Source: Solibacillus sp. FSL W7-1464 (GTDB lineage Bacteria; Bacillota; Bacilli; Bacillales_A; Planococcaceae). Taken from it: a DNA stretch of 64,000 bases. The notes below the pieces were generated by a model. The model searched no databases and was not told the DNA's origin. It worked only from the letters and a program-made list of their open reading frames with translations. Both the position numbers and the translations under genes were made by a program. Within the stretch, counting starts at the first letter, position 1, and each line of letters opens with the position of its first letter. Positions 20,095-29,889 of this stretch are shown piece by piece. The stretch is taken from NCBI RefSeq assembly GCF_038004425.1, contig NZ_JBBORC010000001.1, positions 2,767,001 through 2,831,000 of the forward strand, written 5' to 3'.

Positions 20095-21400
20095 ATCGTT
20101 CTAATAGCTGGAATGTCATCATCGCTTTTCCTACAAGATTTGTCGCGCTGTATACTTCAAAGTCCATTTTCACGAATTTACGGGACATGTCCAAAATTCT
20201 AGGACGGACCGTTAATACGCTTTCCATCTGAACTGGCTTGATAAAGTAAATATTCATATTTTCTACTACCGCTTCCCCACGCTTACGGCGCTTCAATGCA
20301 AAAGCACCGACTTCGGATAATAGGATGGTAAAGGCTCCATATGAAATTGCACCGAATTGATTCGTCATTTGCGGTGTAACCGTAAATTCTACTTCAATGT
20401 CCTCTTCACCCATGACGCGCATTTCATTTTTCACTAAATCATCAATCGTCTCGCCATGCTGAGGTTGCCGCTGTGCTAATTGAATCGCCTTCAATACATC
20501 CTGACGACTGATAACCCCTTTTAACAGCCCTTCTTCATCGATAACAGGAAGCAGGTCGATTCCTTCCCATATCATTCGGTGTCCCGCAGAAGCGACACTT
20601 GTTTTCATCGATGCAGCAATCGGGTTCTTCGTCATTACTTTATCAATCGGCTCTGATTCTTCTTTCCCGATTACGTCCTTGCTCGTGATCATACCGACAA
20701 GTCTGTTTTGACCTGTTACTACAGGGAAAGCCCCGTGTGTCGTACGACGGTTCTGTCTATGGAAATCCTCAATTGTATCATTATTTTTTAATACAGCCGT
20801 ATCTTCCATCGGGACATATACATCTTCAATCAGTAAAATATCTTTTTTAATCAGCTGGTCGTAAATCGCCCGGTTGATCATCGTCGCCACTGTAAATGTA
20901 TCATACGTTGTCGAAATTATCGGCAGATCCAATTCATCGGCCAGGTCTTTATTGGATTCTATTGTATCAAAACCGCCCGTAATTAAGACAGCTGCTCCTG
21001 TTTTCAATGCATATTCATGGGCCTGTGTACGGTTTCCGACGATGAGCAGGCTCCCTGCATCTGTATAGCGCATCATATCATCAAGCTTCATTGCACCAAT
21101 TACAAACTTCGTCAATGTTTTATGGAGACCTGATTTCCCGCCTAAAACCTGTCCATCTATAATGTTTACAATTTCAGCAAATGTTAAGCGTTCAATATTT
21201 TCTTTCTTTTTCTTTTCAATTCGAATCGTTCCTACACGTTCAATTGAGCTTACAAGACGTCGATTTTCAGCTTCTTTTATCGCTCGGTAAGCTGTTCCTT
21301 CACTCACTAGCATTTCCTTTGCAATTTGACGAACCGAAATTTTATCGCCAACTGGTAGTGATTCAATGTATTGTAAAATCTTCTCGTGTTTCGTTGACAA
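20093..21400 (-). CDS. ytoI: HTH-DRTGG-CBS-CBS-hotdog protein (YtoI-like)
   Basis: The 435-residue protein is modular. A helix-turn-helix occupies about residues 18-65 (ISVRQIAKEMLVSEGTAYRAIKEAE), a DRTGG domain about 70-185, two CBS domains about 190-310, and a C-terminal thioesterase-like hotdog fold about 325-435 (TNQFGAISYGAFTILLSEVGAF). CBS pairs usually sense adenosine nucleotides, so a nucleotide-responsive DNA-binding or acyl-handling role is plausible. No reaction has been shown. Translation begins at TTG after TAGGTGATGTAA. Confidence 0.8.
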   Translation of the reverse strand: MSTKHEKILQYIESLPVGDKISVRQIAKEMLVSEGTAYRAIKEAENRRLVSSIERVGTIRIEKKKKENIERLTFAEIVNIIDGQVLGGKSGLHKTLTKFVIGAMKLDDMMRYTDAGSLLIVGNRTQAHEYALKTGAAVLITGGFDTIESNKDLADELDLPIISTTYDTFTVATMINRAIYDQLIKKDILLIEDVYVPMEDTAVLKNNDTIEDFHRQNRRTTHGAFPVVTGQNRLVGMITSKDVIGKEESEPIDKVMTKNPIAASMKTSVASAGHRMIWEGIDLLPVIDEEGLLKGVISRQDVLKAIQLAQRQPQHGETIDDLVKNEMRVMGEEDIEVEFTVTPQMTNQFGAISYGAFTILLSEVGAFALKRRKRGEAVVENMNIYFIKPVQMESVLTVRPRILDMSRKFVKMDFEVYSATNLVGKAMMTFQLLER

Positions 21401-21536
21401 TTACATCACCTATTTCTCATCATTCATTTATGTCTTTAGTGTACCATATTTAAACAGCGCAATTATACTAATTTCAATACATATACCCGTATAATTGCTT
21501 ATAAATGTAAGGAAAAGCTCAAGGAATAAATAAGAC

Positions 21537-21568
21537 AAACTGCCCAACAAATTAGTGTTGGGCAGTTT
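21537..21568. terminator. Hairpin after the YtkL-like gene
   Basis: A 13-bp perfect stem AAACTGCCCAACA / TGTTGGGCAGTTT with a 6-base loop lies 45 bases from the ytkL stop. T-runs on either side are short, so termination strength is unclear. Confidence 0.7.
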
Positions 21569-21612
21569 AAGTGTTAAGTTTCAATTATAGAATTGATACA
21601 GACAGCCGGAAG

Positions 21613-22293
21613 TTAGAACTTCACAAATTCACCTGGCTGCAATACTTGGACTTCTGCGTCTTCAACAAGTTTCGCAAAGTCGGCAGGATCTTGTTGGATC
21701 GGCGGGAATGTATTGTAGTGAACCGGTACTACAATTTTCGGCTTCAATAACGAAACCGCATAAGCAGCATCCTCAGGTCCCATTGTAAAGTTGTCGCCAA
21801 TCGGTAAAAAGGCAATATCAATCGGATGACGTTTTCCGATTAACTCCATATCCCCAAATAATGCCGTATCACCAGCATGGTAAATTGTTTTACCCTCTGC
21901 CGTAAATAAAATTCCGGCAGGCATTCCCATATAGATAATTTCGTTGTTTTCCGTTACGTATGAAGAGCCATGAAATGCCTGGGTAAATTTCACTTTCCCG
22001 AATTCAAATTGGCGGGCACCACCAATATGCATATTGTGGACTCTGCATCCCTGCCAACCTAAATAGTCCGCAAGCTCATTTGGAGCAACTACAAGTGCAT
22101 CATGCGTTTTTGCCAATTGGACAGTATCTCCAACATGATCATTATGTCCATGTGTCAGTAAAATGACATCCGGTTTTTCATTTTCAACCTTTAAATCTGT
22201 CTGTCCATTTCCATTAATGAAAGGGTCTATTAAAATCGTAGTCCCATTTGTCACAATCTTTACGACGGAATGGCCGTGAAATGAAATTTGCAT
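21613..22293 (-). CDS. ytkL: UPF0173 metal-dependent hydrolase (YtkL-like)
   Basis: The 226-residue protein has the metallo-beta-lactamase fold. Metal ligands are seen in [11 protein letters not shown] (HxHxDH) at about residues 48-56, a further Asp in [12 protein letters not shown] and a late His in VPVHYNTFP. The exact substrate of this family is not established. AGGAGGTATGTTAT precedes the start. It is divergent from the downstream M24 peptidase gene; their start codons are about 120 bases apart. Confidence 0.85.
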   Translation of the reverse strand: MQISFHGHSVVKIVTNGTTILIDPFINGNGQTDLKVENEKPDVILLTHGHNDHVGDTVQLAKTHDALVVAPNELADYLGWQGCRVHNMHIGGARQFEFGKVKFTQAFHGSSYVTENNEIIYMGMPAGILFTAEGKTIYHAGDTALFGDMELIGKRHPIDIAFLPIGDNFTMGPEDAAYAVSLLKPKIVVPVHYNTFPPIQQDPADFAKLVEDAEVQVLQPGEFVKF

Positions 22294-22410
22294 ATAACAT
22301 ACCTCCTAAAATAACCTTCCCTGTATCATTCGATATTTATGCATAATTCTCCTTTTTTTGATATGCTTATACCGCGAATTCATTATTTGAATAACAAAGG
22401 AGTTTATACA

Positions 22411-23499
22411 ATGTCGAAATTGAAACAATTACAAAATCATTTATTTGAAAATGGTTGGGATGCTGCTTTTATTACAACACCTGACAATGTCTTTTACTTT
22501 TCCGGTTTTAGAAGTGAGCCGCATGAACGCTTACTTGGAGTTATGGTATTTAAGGATGCAGAACCATTTTTAATTTGTCCGAAAATGGAAATGCCGGATG
22601 CGGTAGCAGCAGGATGGACTTTTGACGTTGTCGGACATGAAGATACAGAAAATGCCTGGGATGTTGTCGCAAAAAGTGTAGCGGATCGCAATATTGCCTT
22701 TGACACATTGGCTATCGAGAAATCTCATTTAACGGTTGAGCGTTTGGAAGCGATTCAAGAACGTTATGAGCAATTGAAATTTGAAGGTATTGATGAAAAA
22801 ATTAACGCGCTCCGGATTTCAAAAGACGAAACGGAACTTGAAAAATTACGTAAAGCTGCCCAGTTAGCAGACTATGCAATTCAAGTTGGTTGTGATGCAA
22901 TCGCAGAAGGTGTAACAGAAATGGAAATTTTAAATACAATCGAATCAGCTATTAAGGCAAAAGGCTATGCAATGAGCTTCGATACGATGGTATTGGCAGG
23001 AGAAAAAGCAGCTTCTCCTCATGGCACACCTGGCAACCGCAAAGTAAAAAAAGGTGACCTTATCTTATTTGACCTAGGTGTTATTTACGATGGGTACTGT
23101 TCAGATATTACGCGAACAGTAGCATTCGGCCAGCCAAATGACGAACAAATTGAAATTTACAATGCTGTTCGCCGCGCAAACGAAGCAGCAATTGATGCAG
23201 TTAAACCAGGAGTCCGCGCAATGGACTTGGATAAAATTGCCCGAGATGTCATCACAGATGCAGGCTACGGCCAATATTTCACACACCGTTTAGGTCACGG
23301 TCTTGGTATTTCTGTTCACGAGTTCCCGTCAATCAACGGGGCCAACGAATATACCCTAAATGAAGGTACAGTATTTACAATTGAACCCGGCATCTATAAA
23401 ACGAATGCTGCAGGCGTGCGTATCGAAGATGATGTAGTTGTAACAAAAGATGGTGTAGAAGTACTTACATCATTTACAAAAGAACTTGTAATTCTATAA
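22411..23499 (+). CDS. M24 family aminopeptidase / Xaa-Pro dipeptidase
   Basis: A 362-residue two-metal peptidase cleaving dipeptides or the N-terminal residue before proline. An N-terminal creatinase-like domain occupies about residues 1-125. The catalytic pita-bread domain follows with the metal ligands: two Asp in FDLGVIYDGYCSDITRT, a His in HRLGHGLGISVHE, and Glu residues in TIEPGIY and RIEDDVV. The start ATG follows AAAGGAGTTTATACA. An open stretch of 24 codons upstream is not needed. Similar in size to B. subtilis PapA/PapB (YqhT/YkvY). I do not assign a symbol. Confidence 0.88.
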   Translation: MSKLKQLQNHLFENGWDAAFITTPDNVFYFSGFRSEPHERLLGVMVFKDAEPFLICPKMEMPDAVAAGWTFDVVGHEDTENAWDVVAKSVADRNIAFDTLAIEKSHLTVERLEAIQERYEQLKFEGIDEKINALRISKDETELEKLRKAAQLADYAIQVGCDAIAEGVTEMEILNTIESAIKAKGYAMSFDTMVLAGEKAASPHGTPGNRKVKKGDLILFDLGVIYDGYCSDITRTVAFGQPNDEQIEIYNAVRRANEAAIDAVKPGVRAMDLDKIARDVITDAGYGQYFTHRLGHGLGISVHEFPSINGANEYTLNEGTVFTIEPGIYKTNAAGVRIEDDVVVTKDGVEVLTSFTKELVIL

Positions 23500-23553
23500 T
23501 ATATTATTAATAGTTATTTTGATTGAATAGAAACTATTAGATTTGCATATACT

Positions 23554-23592
23554 AAGCGAGCAGGCCCTTTTGAAAGGGTTGCTCGCTTTTTG
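23554..23592 (+). terminator. Terminator after the M24 peptidase gene
   Basis: The stem AAGCGAGCA...CCCTTT / AAAGGG...TGCTCGCTT is followed by TTTT, about 55 bases past the stop codon. Confidence 0.85.
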
Positions 23593-23687
23593 TTATGTAC
23601 TTTACAATTTTTAACTGGTTTTCTAACAGCAAAAATGTGGAATAGAATATTAATTACTTAAGAATAACCGAAAGGAAGTGGTGCATT

Positions 23688-24320
23688 ATGAAAAAATGGT
23701 CATTTACAACGCTACTTATAATTGTGCTTACACTATTGCCAATAAGTCAAATTGAATGGGGTACGCAAGCCGAAGCTAGTCAAACAGGTAAAACTAATAA
23801 TGAAGCCATTTCAAATAATGCATCAACGGACAAAGCGGTAAAGGAAAAAGCCCCTGTCTCAAATAGCTTTATGCCAAAAGTAAATCGCAGTTATACGTAT
23901 AAACCATCTTTTGAAGATGCCGGTCAAAAAACCTATACGGCTTCTAAAAATAACTCGATCGAAAACTCGGTAGAATTGCTGGAAAATGATTATATCGGTT
24001 ATACGTATATTGAAGATCAGCAGCAGCTTGCATTAGGTGTTGCGTATTCAGATATTTTTTTCTTCTCATTAAGCTATCCGATGAAAGAAAAGACAACAAT
24101 TACCGATACGGATTATTTATATGATGGCACGACTGAAACAACACCAGTATATGTTGAAAGTACAAGTGCAACAGTTAAAACAAAAGCAGGGACGTTCCAC
24201 AATGTAGTAGTGCTAAATTATCCAAACGGCTCGAAAATCTACTTGGCAAAAGATCACGGTATTATTCGTATTACCGATTTTGAAGGTAACATTACAACTG
24301 AATTAATTTCGGTTAAATAA
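23688..24320 (+). CDS. Secreted protein of unknown function
   Basis: I do not recognise this 210-residue protein. The N-terminus is a Sec signal peptide (MKKWSFTTLLIIVLTLL) with probable cleavage after QAEA near residue 30. The next 35 residues are rich in Asn, Ser, Lys and Thr and look disordered. The remaining ~145 residues are beta-rich, with a repeated Y-T pattern (RSYTYKPSF, IGYTYIED, KTYTAS) and an ending in which alternating hydrophobic strands resemble a small extracellular beta domain. AAAGGAAGTGGTGCATT precedes the start. It is a single gene between two terminators. A cell-wall or extracellular location is likely. Confidence 0.7.
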   Translation: MKKWSFTTLLIIVLTLLPISQIEWGTQAEASQTGKTNNEAISNNASTDKAVKEKAPVSNSFMPKVNRSYTYKPSFEDAGQKTYTASKNNSIENSVELLENDYIGYTYIEDQQQLALGVAYSDIFFFSLSYPMKEKTTITDTDYLYDGTTETTPVYVESTSATVKTKAGTFHNVVVLNYPNGSKIYLAKDHGIIRITDFEGNITTELISVK

Positions 24321-24332
24321 AATGACCTCATA

Positions 24333-24369
24333 AAAAAATCCGCTACGTTTGGTTTCGTAGCGGATTTTT
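24333..24369. terminator. Bidirectional terminator between the secreted protein gene and ald
   Basis: A 12-bp stem AAATCCGCTACG / CGTAGCGGATTT with A- and T-runs on both sides lies between convergent genes. Confidence 0.9.
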
Positions 24370-24384
24370 GCTGTAAAATGCTTA

Positions 24385-25518
24385 TTAATTTAATCCTGTC
24401 AGTGCACCTAATACATCTTCTACTTCTGCAAATTCCAGCCCTTGTGCATCTGCTACTGCACGGTATACAACTTTACCGTCCAATGTATTGACACCGCGTT
24501 TTAAAGCAAGGTTGTCCAGGCATGCACGTAAAAAGCCTTTATTCGCAATTTGCAATGCATAAGGAACCGTATTGTTTGTTAACGCGATCGTCGACGTACG
24601 CGGAACCGCTCCTGGCATATTTGCCACAGTATAATGCACAACACCGTGTTTCACAAATGTTGGATTGTCATGCGTTGTTACTTTTTCAGATGTTGCAAAA
24701 CAACCGCCTTGGTCAATCGCAATATCAACAACAACAGATCCAGGTGACATCGATTGGATCATTTCTTCAGTAACTAGCTTTGGCGCCTTCGCTCCAGGAA
24801 TCAGTACTGAGCCAACCACTAAATCCGCAGAACGAACAGCATCTGCAATATTATACGGATTGGAAATTAACGTTTGAACATCACGTCCGAACAAATCATC
24901 AAGCTGGCGTAATCGTTCAGGATTCAAATCGATAATTGTAACATCCGCTCCCATGCCGACTGCTACTTTAGCTGCATTTGTTCCCGCAATACCACCGCCG
25001 ATTACTGTTACTTTACTGCGAGGAACGCCTGATACTCCACCAAGCAAGATACCTTTACCGCCCGGCAGCTTTTCTAAATAATGTGCGCCGATTTGTGTTG
25101 CCATTTTACCTGCAACTTCACTCATCGGTGTTAATAATGGTAAAGAACCGTTTGGTAATTGAACTGTTTCATAGGCGATACCGATTACTCGATTTTCAAG
25201 TAAAGCTTTAGTCAACTCTGGCTCTGGCGCTAAATGCAAGTACGTAAATAGTATTAACCCTTCACGGAAATACTTGTATTCGCTTTGTACAGGTTCTTTT
25301 ACTTTTAAAACCATTTCTCCAGCCCATGCTTCATCCGCTGTTTGCACAATATGGGCACCCGCATCAATATAGTCCTGATCCGTAAATGCAGAACCTAATC
25401 CTGCACCTGTTTCAATGTATACTTCGTGACCATTTGCAATTAATGACAATACCCCTGCTGGTGTCATCGCAACTCGATTTTCGTTGTTCTTTATCTCTTT
25501 CGGTACCCCTATTTTCAA
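24385..25518 (-). CDS. ald: Alanine dehydrogenase
   Basis: The 377-residue enzyme interconverts L-alanine and pyruvate plus ammonia using NAD. The N-terminal substrate domain includes [14 protein letters not shown], with Arg and Lys of the substrate site. The Rossmann motif [20 protein letters not shown] begins near residue 175. The size equals other Bacillus Ald (378). I chose the TTG start after GGGAGGAATTACG; a longer frame begins 21 bases upstream but overlaps the ribosome site. In Bacillus it supports growth on alanine and sporulation. It stands alone, with terminators or promoter regions on both sides. Confidence 0.93.
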   Translation of the reverse strand: MKIGVPKEIKNNENRVAMTPAGVLSLIANGHEVYIETGAGLGSAFTDQDYIDAGAHIVQTADEAWAGEMVLKVKEPVQSEYKYFREGLILFTYLHLAPEPELTKALLENRVIGIAYETVQLPNGSLPLLTPMSEVAGKMATQIGAHYLEKLPGGKGILLGGVSGVPRSKVTVIGGGIAGTNAAKVAVGMGADVTIIDLNPERLRQLDDLFGRDVQTLISNPYNIADAVRSADLVVGSVLIPGAKAPKLVTEEMIQSMSPGSVVVDIAIDQGGCFATSEKVTTHDNPTFVKHGVVHYTVANMPGAVPRTSTIALTNNTVPYALQIANKGFLRACLDNLALKRGVNTLDGKVVYRAVADAQGLEFAEVEDVLGALTGLN

Positions 25519-25848
25519 CGTAATTCCTCCCTTTAACAATCACTTAGAAATATGCTTAACATAAATCAAATCCATTTTACCAATTTTACCAGCAAATTAG
25601 TAGAGGATTTTGAATGTAAATTCTATTCTGAAAAGTGATAGGGTCCTCATGCCTTACAACTGTATGGAAAATCCTATTATTTTGCGGAGAAAAATATTTT
25701 ATAATAGTAAAACAGAATACTAAACATCCAATATTTGTGACTATTTTATGGAATTTATAGTATTTCATTTACATATCAGCGCAGAAATTATGTTCATAGG
25801 AAAATTATTTGGTATAATATAGTTATAGATAATTAGGAGGTATGGAAA
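25519..25848. other. Divergent promoter region between ald and the universal stress gene
   Basis: These 330 AT-rich bases contain no convincing gene. On the minus strand two TAAAAT hexamers lie about 55 bases ahead of ald. On the plus strand a TATAAT at 25813-25818 lies 31 bases ahead of the stress protein gene with no clear -35. A short minus-strand open frame at 25586-25768 has no ribosome site and no recognisable product. Confidence 0.5.
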
Positions 25849-26295
25849 ATGGCAAACCAATATAAAAGCATTGTAGTAGCAGTAGACGGCTCGAAAGAAG
25901 CAGAATATGCATTCCGTAAATCAATCGATGTTGCAAAACGCAATGAAGGTGCAACACTCAACCTAGTAAACGTTATCGACACACGTTCTTTCGCAGCTAT
26001 AGAAGCTTATGACCGTTCAATTGCTGAGCGCGCCCAACAGCATTCCGAAGAACTGTTAAGCGGTTACAAAAAACAAGCTGAAGCAGAAGGCGTTGAAAAC
26101 GTTAACCTGATTATTGAATATGGCTCTCCTAAAAATATTATTACAAAAGATCTTTCAAAAGTTGTGGAAGCAGATTTAATTATTTGTGGCGCAACTGGTT
26201 TAAATGCAGTTGAACGTTTCCTGATCGGTTCTGTATCTGAAGCAATCGTTCGTTCAGCTACATGTGACGTATTAGTAATCCGTACACCGGAGTGA
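25849..26295 (+). CDS. Universal stress protein (UspA family)
   Basis: The 148-residue alpha/beta protein fits the UspA fold. The N-terminal IVVAVDGSKEAEYAF strand-helix is present and the C-terminal ATP-binding loop is GATGLNAVERFLIGSVSEAIVRSA, i.e. the G-x2-G-x9-G-S pattern of the ATP-binding class. Such proteins bind ATP and rise under stress or stationary phase; the specific role here is unknown. The start follows TTAGGAGGTATGGAAA. Confidence 0.88.
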   Translation: MANQYKSIVVAVDGSKEAEYAFRKSIDVAKRNEGATLNLVNVIDTRSFAAIEAYDRSIAERAQQHSEELLSGYKKQAEAEGVENVNLIIEYGSPKNIITKDLSKVVEADLIICGATGLNAVERFLIGSVSEAIVRSATCDVLVIRTPE

Positions 26296-26354
26296 TTTAA
26301 ACAAGTAAAATACAAAATGCCATCTTCTCAATTTGAGTCGATGGCATTTATCAT

Positions 26355-27296
26355 TTATCGTTTCTGATTATTGCTTTCTTTCCACATGCTGACTTTTTCA
26401 AAGAACATCGCAAGAGCATCACGGTTTGACATCTTCGGCACTTTTGCCAGTAAAACCTCACGCGGTGCTTTTAACTGCTCGCTTTGCTTTTGTAAAATTA
26501 GGATACTTTTCTCGTGCGCTTTTGATGAGAACAGGTTGTCCGGCAATTGGATGACCGCCTGAATCCACGCATGTCCTTTAATATACTGGTGAAGCTGTTT
26601 TGCCTGATCGGATTCGAATAAATTTGCCGGAATCAGGAAAAACCCAAAGCCACCTTCTTTTGTATAATTTAAAGATTGCTCGATAAACAGATGGTGTGCA
26701 TAGCTCATTCCCTCTGCCGCGCATAATTCGTAGTCAAGTGCTACTTCTTCATTCGGATAATACCCTACAGGCAAGTCGCATACTACCGCATCAACCGGAT
26801 CCACTAACAGTTTTTCCAGTGCATCCTGACGGAATAGTGTAACAGGTTGTTCGATAAGGTCTCCTGTCGCTGCCGCCAGTCGAATTAATAGATCATCGAC
26901 TTCCACACCGGAAGCAACCACTTTTCCTTCCAATGAATTCATGACCGTAAAGAGTAAATTCCCTGTACCGAGTGCCGGGTCCACAATAGAGATGGTCCCG
27001 TCCGATAATTCCTGGTCAAAGCACTGCTCTACAAAATGGCTTACAATAAGCCCCAGTGTATCAGGTGTCATTTGGTGGTTTGGCTGTGCACTTTTACGCA
27101 TCCCTTTTAAAATCGCAATTTGGATTGCTTTACGCATATCTTCCTTCGTTGCACCTTCTACTTGCCACTCAAATTTTCCGTCCAGTGTGTCTTCCAAAGT
27201 TTGCAGTAACGCTTCCAAATAATCCTGCTCCTGCTGTGCTGCAATATTTTCCGCGTTGTCATTAATATATTTGAAAATTTGTTCAAACTTCTCCAT
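26355..27296 (-). CDS. ytxK: Class I SAM-dependent methyltransferase (YtxK-like)
   Basis: The 313-residue protein carries an N-terminal helical region and a Rossmann methyltransferase core with motif I DPALGTGNLLFTV at about residues 117-129. The catalytic tetrapeptide region reads DLPVG where N6-adenine methylases have NPPY/DPPF, so substrate preference is not obvious. It matches the ytxK position beside tpx in B. subtilis. The start is supported by GAGGGAGTTAAGTTA. No restriction partner is nearby, so it is probably not part of a defence system. Confidence 0.82.
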   Translation of the reverse strand: MEKFEQIFKYINDNAENIAAQQEQDYLEALLQTLEDTLDGKFEWQVEGATKEDMRKAIQIAILKGMRKSAQPNHQMTPDTLGLIVSHFVEQCFDQELSDGTISIVDPALGTGNLLFTVMNSLEGKVVASGVEVDDLLIRLAAATGDLIEQPVTLFRQDALEKLLVDPVDAVVCDLPVGYYPNEEVALDYELCAAEGMSYAHHLFIEQSLNYTKEGGFGFFLIPANLFESDQAKQLHQYIKGHAWIQAVIQLPDNLFSSKAHEKSILILQKQSEQLKAPREVLLAKVPKMSNRDALAMFFEKVSMWKESNNQKR

Positions 27297-27361
27297 TAAC
27301 TTAACTCCCTCATTCCAATCATTTGGATTTCTCGCTCGATTGCGACATATCCGCTAAATGA

Positions 27362-27397
27362 ACAACCCACTCAATCATGAAACATTGAGTGGGTGTT
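27362..27397 (-). terminator. Hairpin between tpx and ytxK
   Basis: The inverted repeat AACACCCACTCAAT / ATTGAGTGGGTTGTT (one bulge) lies 46 bases after the tpx stop and 66 bases ahead of ytxK. A weak T-rich tail follows, so partial read-through into ytxK is possible. Confidence 0.7.
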
Positions 27398-27442
27398 AAT
27401 CATACATGTAATTACTTTACAACAAAATCAATCAAAACGAAA

Positions 27443-27949
27443 TTATTTTGATAGTGCTTTTACTGCTTCGATGGCAGCATCATAATTGGGGTGGTCTGTA
27501 CCTTCTGGAACATATTCCACATAAGCAACTTTCCCTGTTTCATCAACAACAAAAATTGAACGTGCTAAAAGGCGTAATTCTTTCATATGTACGCCATATG
27601 CTTCACCGAATGATGCATCGCGGTGGTCTGATACTGTTACAACATTATCGATACCCGCAGCTCCACACCAACGTTTTTGAGCAAATGGTAAATCCATTGA
27701 CACTGTGTAAATCACAACATTGTCACCTAAGTTTGCCGCTGCTTCGTTAAATGTACGAGTTTGCTTATCGCAAACACCTGTTTCCAATGAAGGAACAACC
27801 GAGAATAAGCGAATTTTACCTTCAGAATCTTTTAAAGTTACTGGTGATAAATCGTTTGCAAGTACTGTAAAATCCGGTGCTTGATCACCAACTTTTACCT
27901 CATTACCGATTAGTGTTACTGGATTGTTTTTAAATGTTACTTGTGCCAT
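27443..27949 (-). CDS. tpx: Thiol peroxidase (atypical 2-Cys peroxiredoxin)
   Basis: The 168-residue enzyme reduces hydrogen and organic peroxides with thioredoxin. The peroxidatic Cys60 is in SLETGVCDKQTRTFN and the resolving Cys95 in KRWCGAAG, the spacing expected for Tpx. The start follows AAAGGAGGCGTTTAAT. Located upstream of ytxK, same strand. Confidence 0.95.
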   Translation of the reverse strand: MAQVTFKNNPVTLIGNEVKVGDQAPDFTVLANDLSPVTLKDSEGKIRLFSVVPSLETGVCDKQTRTFNEAAANLGDNVVIYTVSMDLPFAQKRWCGAAGIDNVVTVSDHRDASFGEAYGVHMKELRLLARSIFVVDETGKVAYVEYVPEGTDHPNYDAAIEAVKALSK

Positions 27950-28035
27950 ATTAAACGCCTCCTTTATATTCCCTAATATTACTAAAAAAGATTTAGCAAT
28001 TGCAACTAACTGAGCTCGTATTCAGAAACAAAAAG

Positions 28036-28079
28036 AAAAGAGCTGTTTTTATAAGATAAATCTTACAAAACAGCTCTTC
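28036..28079 (-). terminator. Terminator after the RDD protein gene
   Basis: On the minus strand AAGAGCTGTTTTGTAAGAT pairs with ATCTTATAAAAACAGCTCTT, followed by TTCTTTTTG. It ends the sppA-yteJ transcript before tpx. Confidence 0.85.
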
Positions 28080-28128
28080 TCCAGCTTAGAAGGTGTCGAT
28101 AGTTATTTATTTCCCTTGCTACTATTTT

Positions 28129-28620
28129 CTAAACATCTTTTGTATAAATATTTTCATGAACAACGACCGTGTCGGCAAAATAATCGGCAATGCTTTTGTT
28201 GTTTGGTGAAAATGCGACAATTAAGTATGGTAAGTATAATAATGTCCCATTAATGAATCGGCCTACCCCTTCACGGAAAAGTACGGTCATCCAATCCAAT
28301 GATTCCCCGTCATCTTTTTCAACCTTTATTCCAAACGTCATCTTCCCTAATGTTTGCCTGAAAAACTTTGTCATAAGCACAAAATAAGCATAGAAAATAA
28401 TTCCCGAAAGAATTGTCATCGGCGCATACCAGACATCGCTGGCAACGTCCCAATTCATCAATGCAAATACCGGTTTGATCGATACGCCGATAATGGCACT
28501 AATGACAACCGAATCCAACAGGAACGCCCAGAAGCGCATCCAGAAGCCGGCTGTTTTTTGTTTAATAGAAGGCGGCTTTACGACAGATGCCTCATCCACT
28601 ACTTCGATTATGTCAGTCAT
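28129..28620 (-). CDS. yteJ: RDD family membrane protein (YteJ-like)
   Basis: The 163-residue protein begins with about 25 soluble residues and then the RDD domain (GFWMRFWAFLLDSVVISAIIG, with the R and D pairs). It has three membrane segments, and a KMTFGIKVEKDDG loop between the second and third. RDD proteins are often accessory transport proteins, for example Na+ extrusion; no assignment is possible from sequence. It lies downstream of sppA with a 14-base gap, as in B. subtilis, and is probably cotranscribed. Confidence 0.85.
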   Translation of the reverse strand: MTDIIEVVDEASVVKPPSIKQKTAGFWMRFWAFLLDSVVISAIIGVSIKPVFALMNWDVASDVWYAPMTILSGIIFYAYFVLMTKFFRQTLGKMTFGIKVEKDDGESLDWMTVLFREGVGRFINGTLLYLPYLIVAFSPNNKSIADYFADTVVVHENIYTKDV

Positions 28621-28634
28621 CGTAATCCCTCCTA

Positions 28635-29645
28635 TTAGTAGTCACCATATAAATACATCATACGAGGTGAATTTGTCGTCGAAATAATTTTGGACAATAC
28701 TTCAGACTCGGCAGATGGTCGCAACATCGTTCCCAGCTTCACTCCTAATAAAGAACCCCAGCTTGATGTATCCATTGTATATTCAAACAGCGCTGCATCT
28801 TCCAATCCATAATCCGCGCGTAATGCATTGATCGTCGCTTCTTCATTTCCGATTTCATCAACTAACCCTGCACGCAATGCCTGAGTACCGCCTAATACAC
28901 GGCCATCTGCTACTTTCTTTACTTGCGCTTCAGACATATTACGTCCAGCCTCGATAATATCAACGAAATGCTCATAAGATTCATCGATCATTTCCTGCAG
29001 CATCGCCAGTTCCTCTTTTGTGGATGGTCGTACACCGCCAAACATGTCTTTATGTTCACCTGATTTGATTGTTTCAAATTCGACTCCAAAGTTTTCGGCT
29101 AATTTCCCATAATTAATCGATTGCATAATAACACCGATCGAACCGGTAATTGTTTCACGTTGAGCAAAAATCTTATCTGCCGGTGCTGAAATATAATAAC
29201 CGCCAGAAGCAGCCATTGATCCCATCGATACATAAATTGGAATTTGTTTTTCCTCTTTTATTTTCAATAATTTCTGGTATATTTCCTCTGATTCAATGAC
29301 ACCGCCACCTGGAGTATTTACAGATAATACAATCCCTTTAACAGTATTGTCTTCCAGTACAGCATCCAATTGCTCCATAAACAGCTGGTGGTTGTAATCG
29401 ACCGTTTCCCATATGCTCGGTTCTCCAACATCCTGGATTACGCCATCTACTGTTAAATGTGCAATTCGTGTCGTTAAGTCTCCTTTTTCCACTACGTTTT
29501 CGTATGTGAGCGATTCCGTACCCATAAAATTGTCGATACTAGTAAAGAAATCGGTCTTAAAAATCGAAATGATCGTATTGATCCCAATAGAGAAAAATAA
29601 TAATACGGCGGCAATAATTAGTGCCACAACTCGTTTTGTCTTCAT
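28635..29645 (-). CDS. sppA: Signal peptide peptidase SppA
   Basis: The 336-residue membrane-anchored serine protease degrades cleaved signal peptides. One N-terminal membrane helix (about residues 6-27) is followed by a crotonase-like domain with nucleophile Ser147 in MAASGGYY and general base Lys199 in KSGEHKDM, the same residues as in B. subtilis SppA. I start at the ATG 8 bases after GAGGAGG, two codons inside the longest frame. It precedes yteJ. Confidence 0.93.
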   Translation of the reverse strand: MKTKRVVALIIAAVLLFFSIGINTIISIFKTDFFTSIDNFMGTESLTYENVVEKGDLTTRIAHLTVDGVIQDVGEPSIWETVDYNHQLFMEQLDAVLEDNTVKGIVLSVNTPGGGVIESEEIYQKLLKIKEEKQIPIYVSMGSMAASGGYYISAPADKIFAQRETITGSIGVIMQSINYGKLAENFGVEFETIKSGEHKDMFGGVRPSTKEELAMLQEMIDESYEHFVDIIEAGRNMSEAQVKKVADGRVLGGTQALRAGLVDEIGNEEATINALRADYGLEDAALFEYTMDTSSWGSLLGVKLGTMLRPSAESEVLSKIISTTNSPRMMYLYGDY

Positions 29646-29818
29646 TTTCACGCCTCCTCAATATATGTACGAAACTATTTTACAAAAAGTTTCATCGAAC
29701 TCCATTTTCTTCAGCGATTTTGACACAACAGCATTTTAACAATCAACCTTTAGCTGTTTTCAAATGGGGAAGCCTTATTTTTATTAATTCAGCTTATAAG
29801 TACTGGCATAAAGAAGTT

Positions 29819-29850
29819 AAAAAAAGGCGGCAAATTTCGCCACCTTTTTT
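29819..29850 (-). terminator. Terminator after the acyl-CoA synthetase gene
   Basis: An imperfect GC-rich stem (AAAGGTGGCG...GCCGCCTTT on the minus strand) flanked by A- and T-runs of six lies 40 bases after the stop. Confidence 0.8.
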
Positions 29851-29889
29851 AATTACCCGGGAAATAATTGTCGAACAATGTTATTTCCC

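Noticed and set aside
26355-27296. Restriction-modification or defence system
   Set aside because: The methyltransferase matches the housekeeping ytxK locus and has no nuclease partner nearby.
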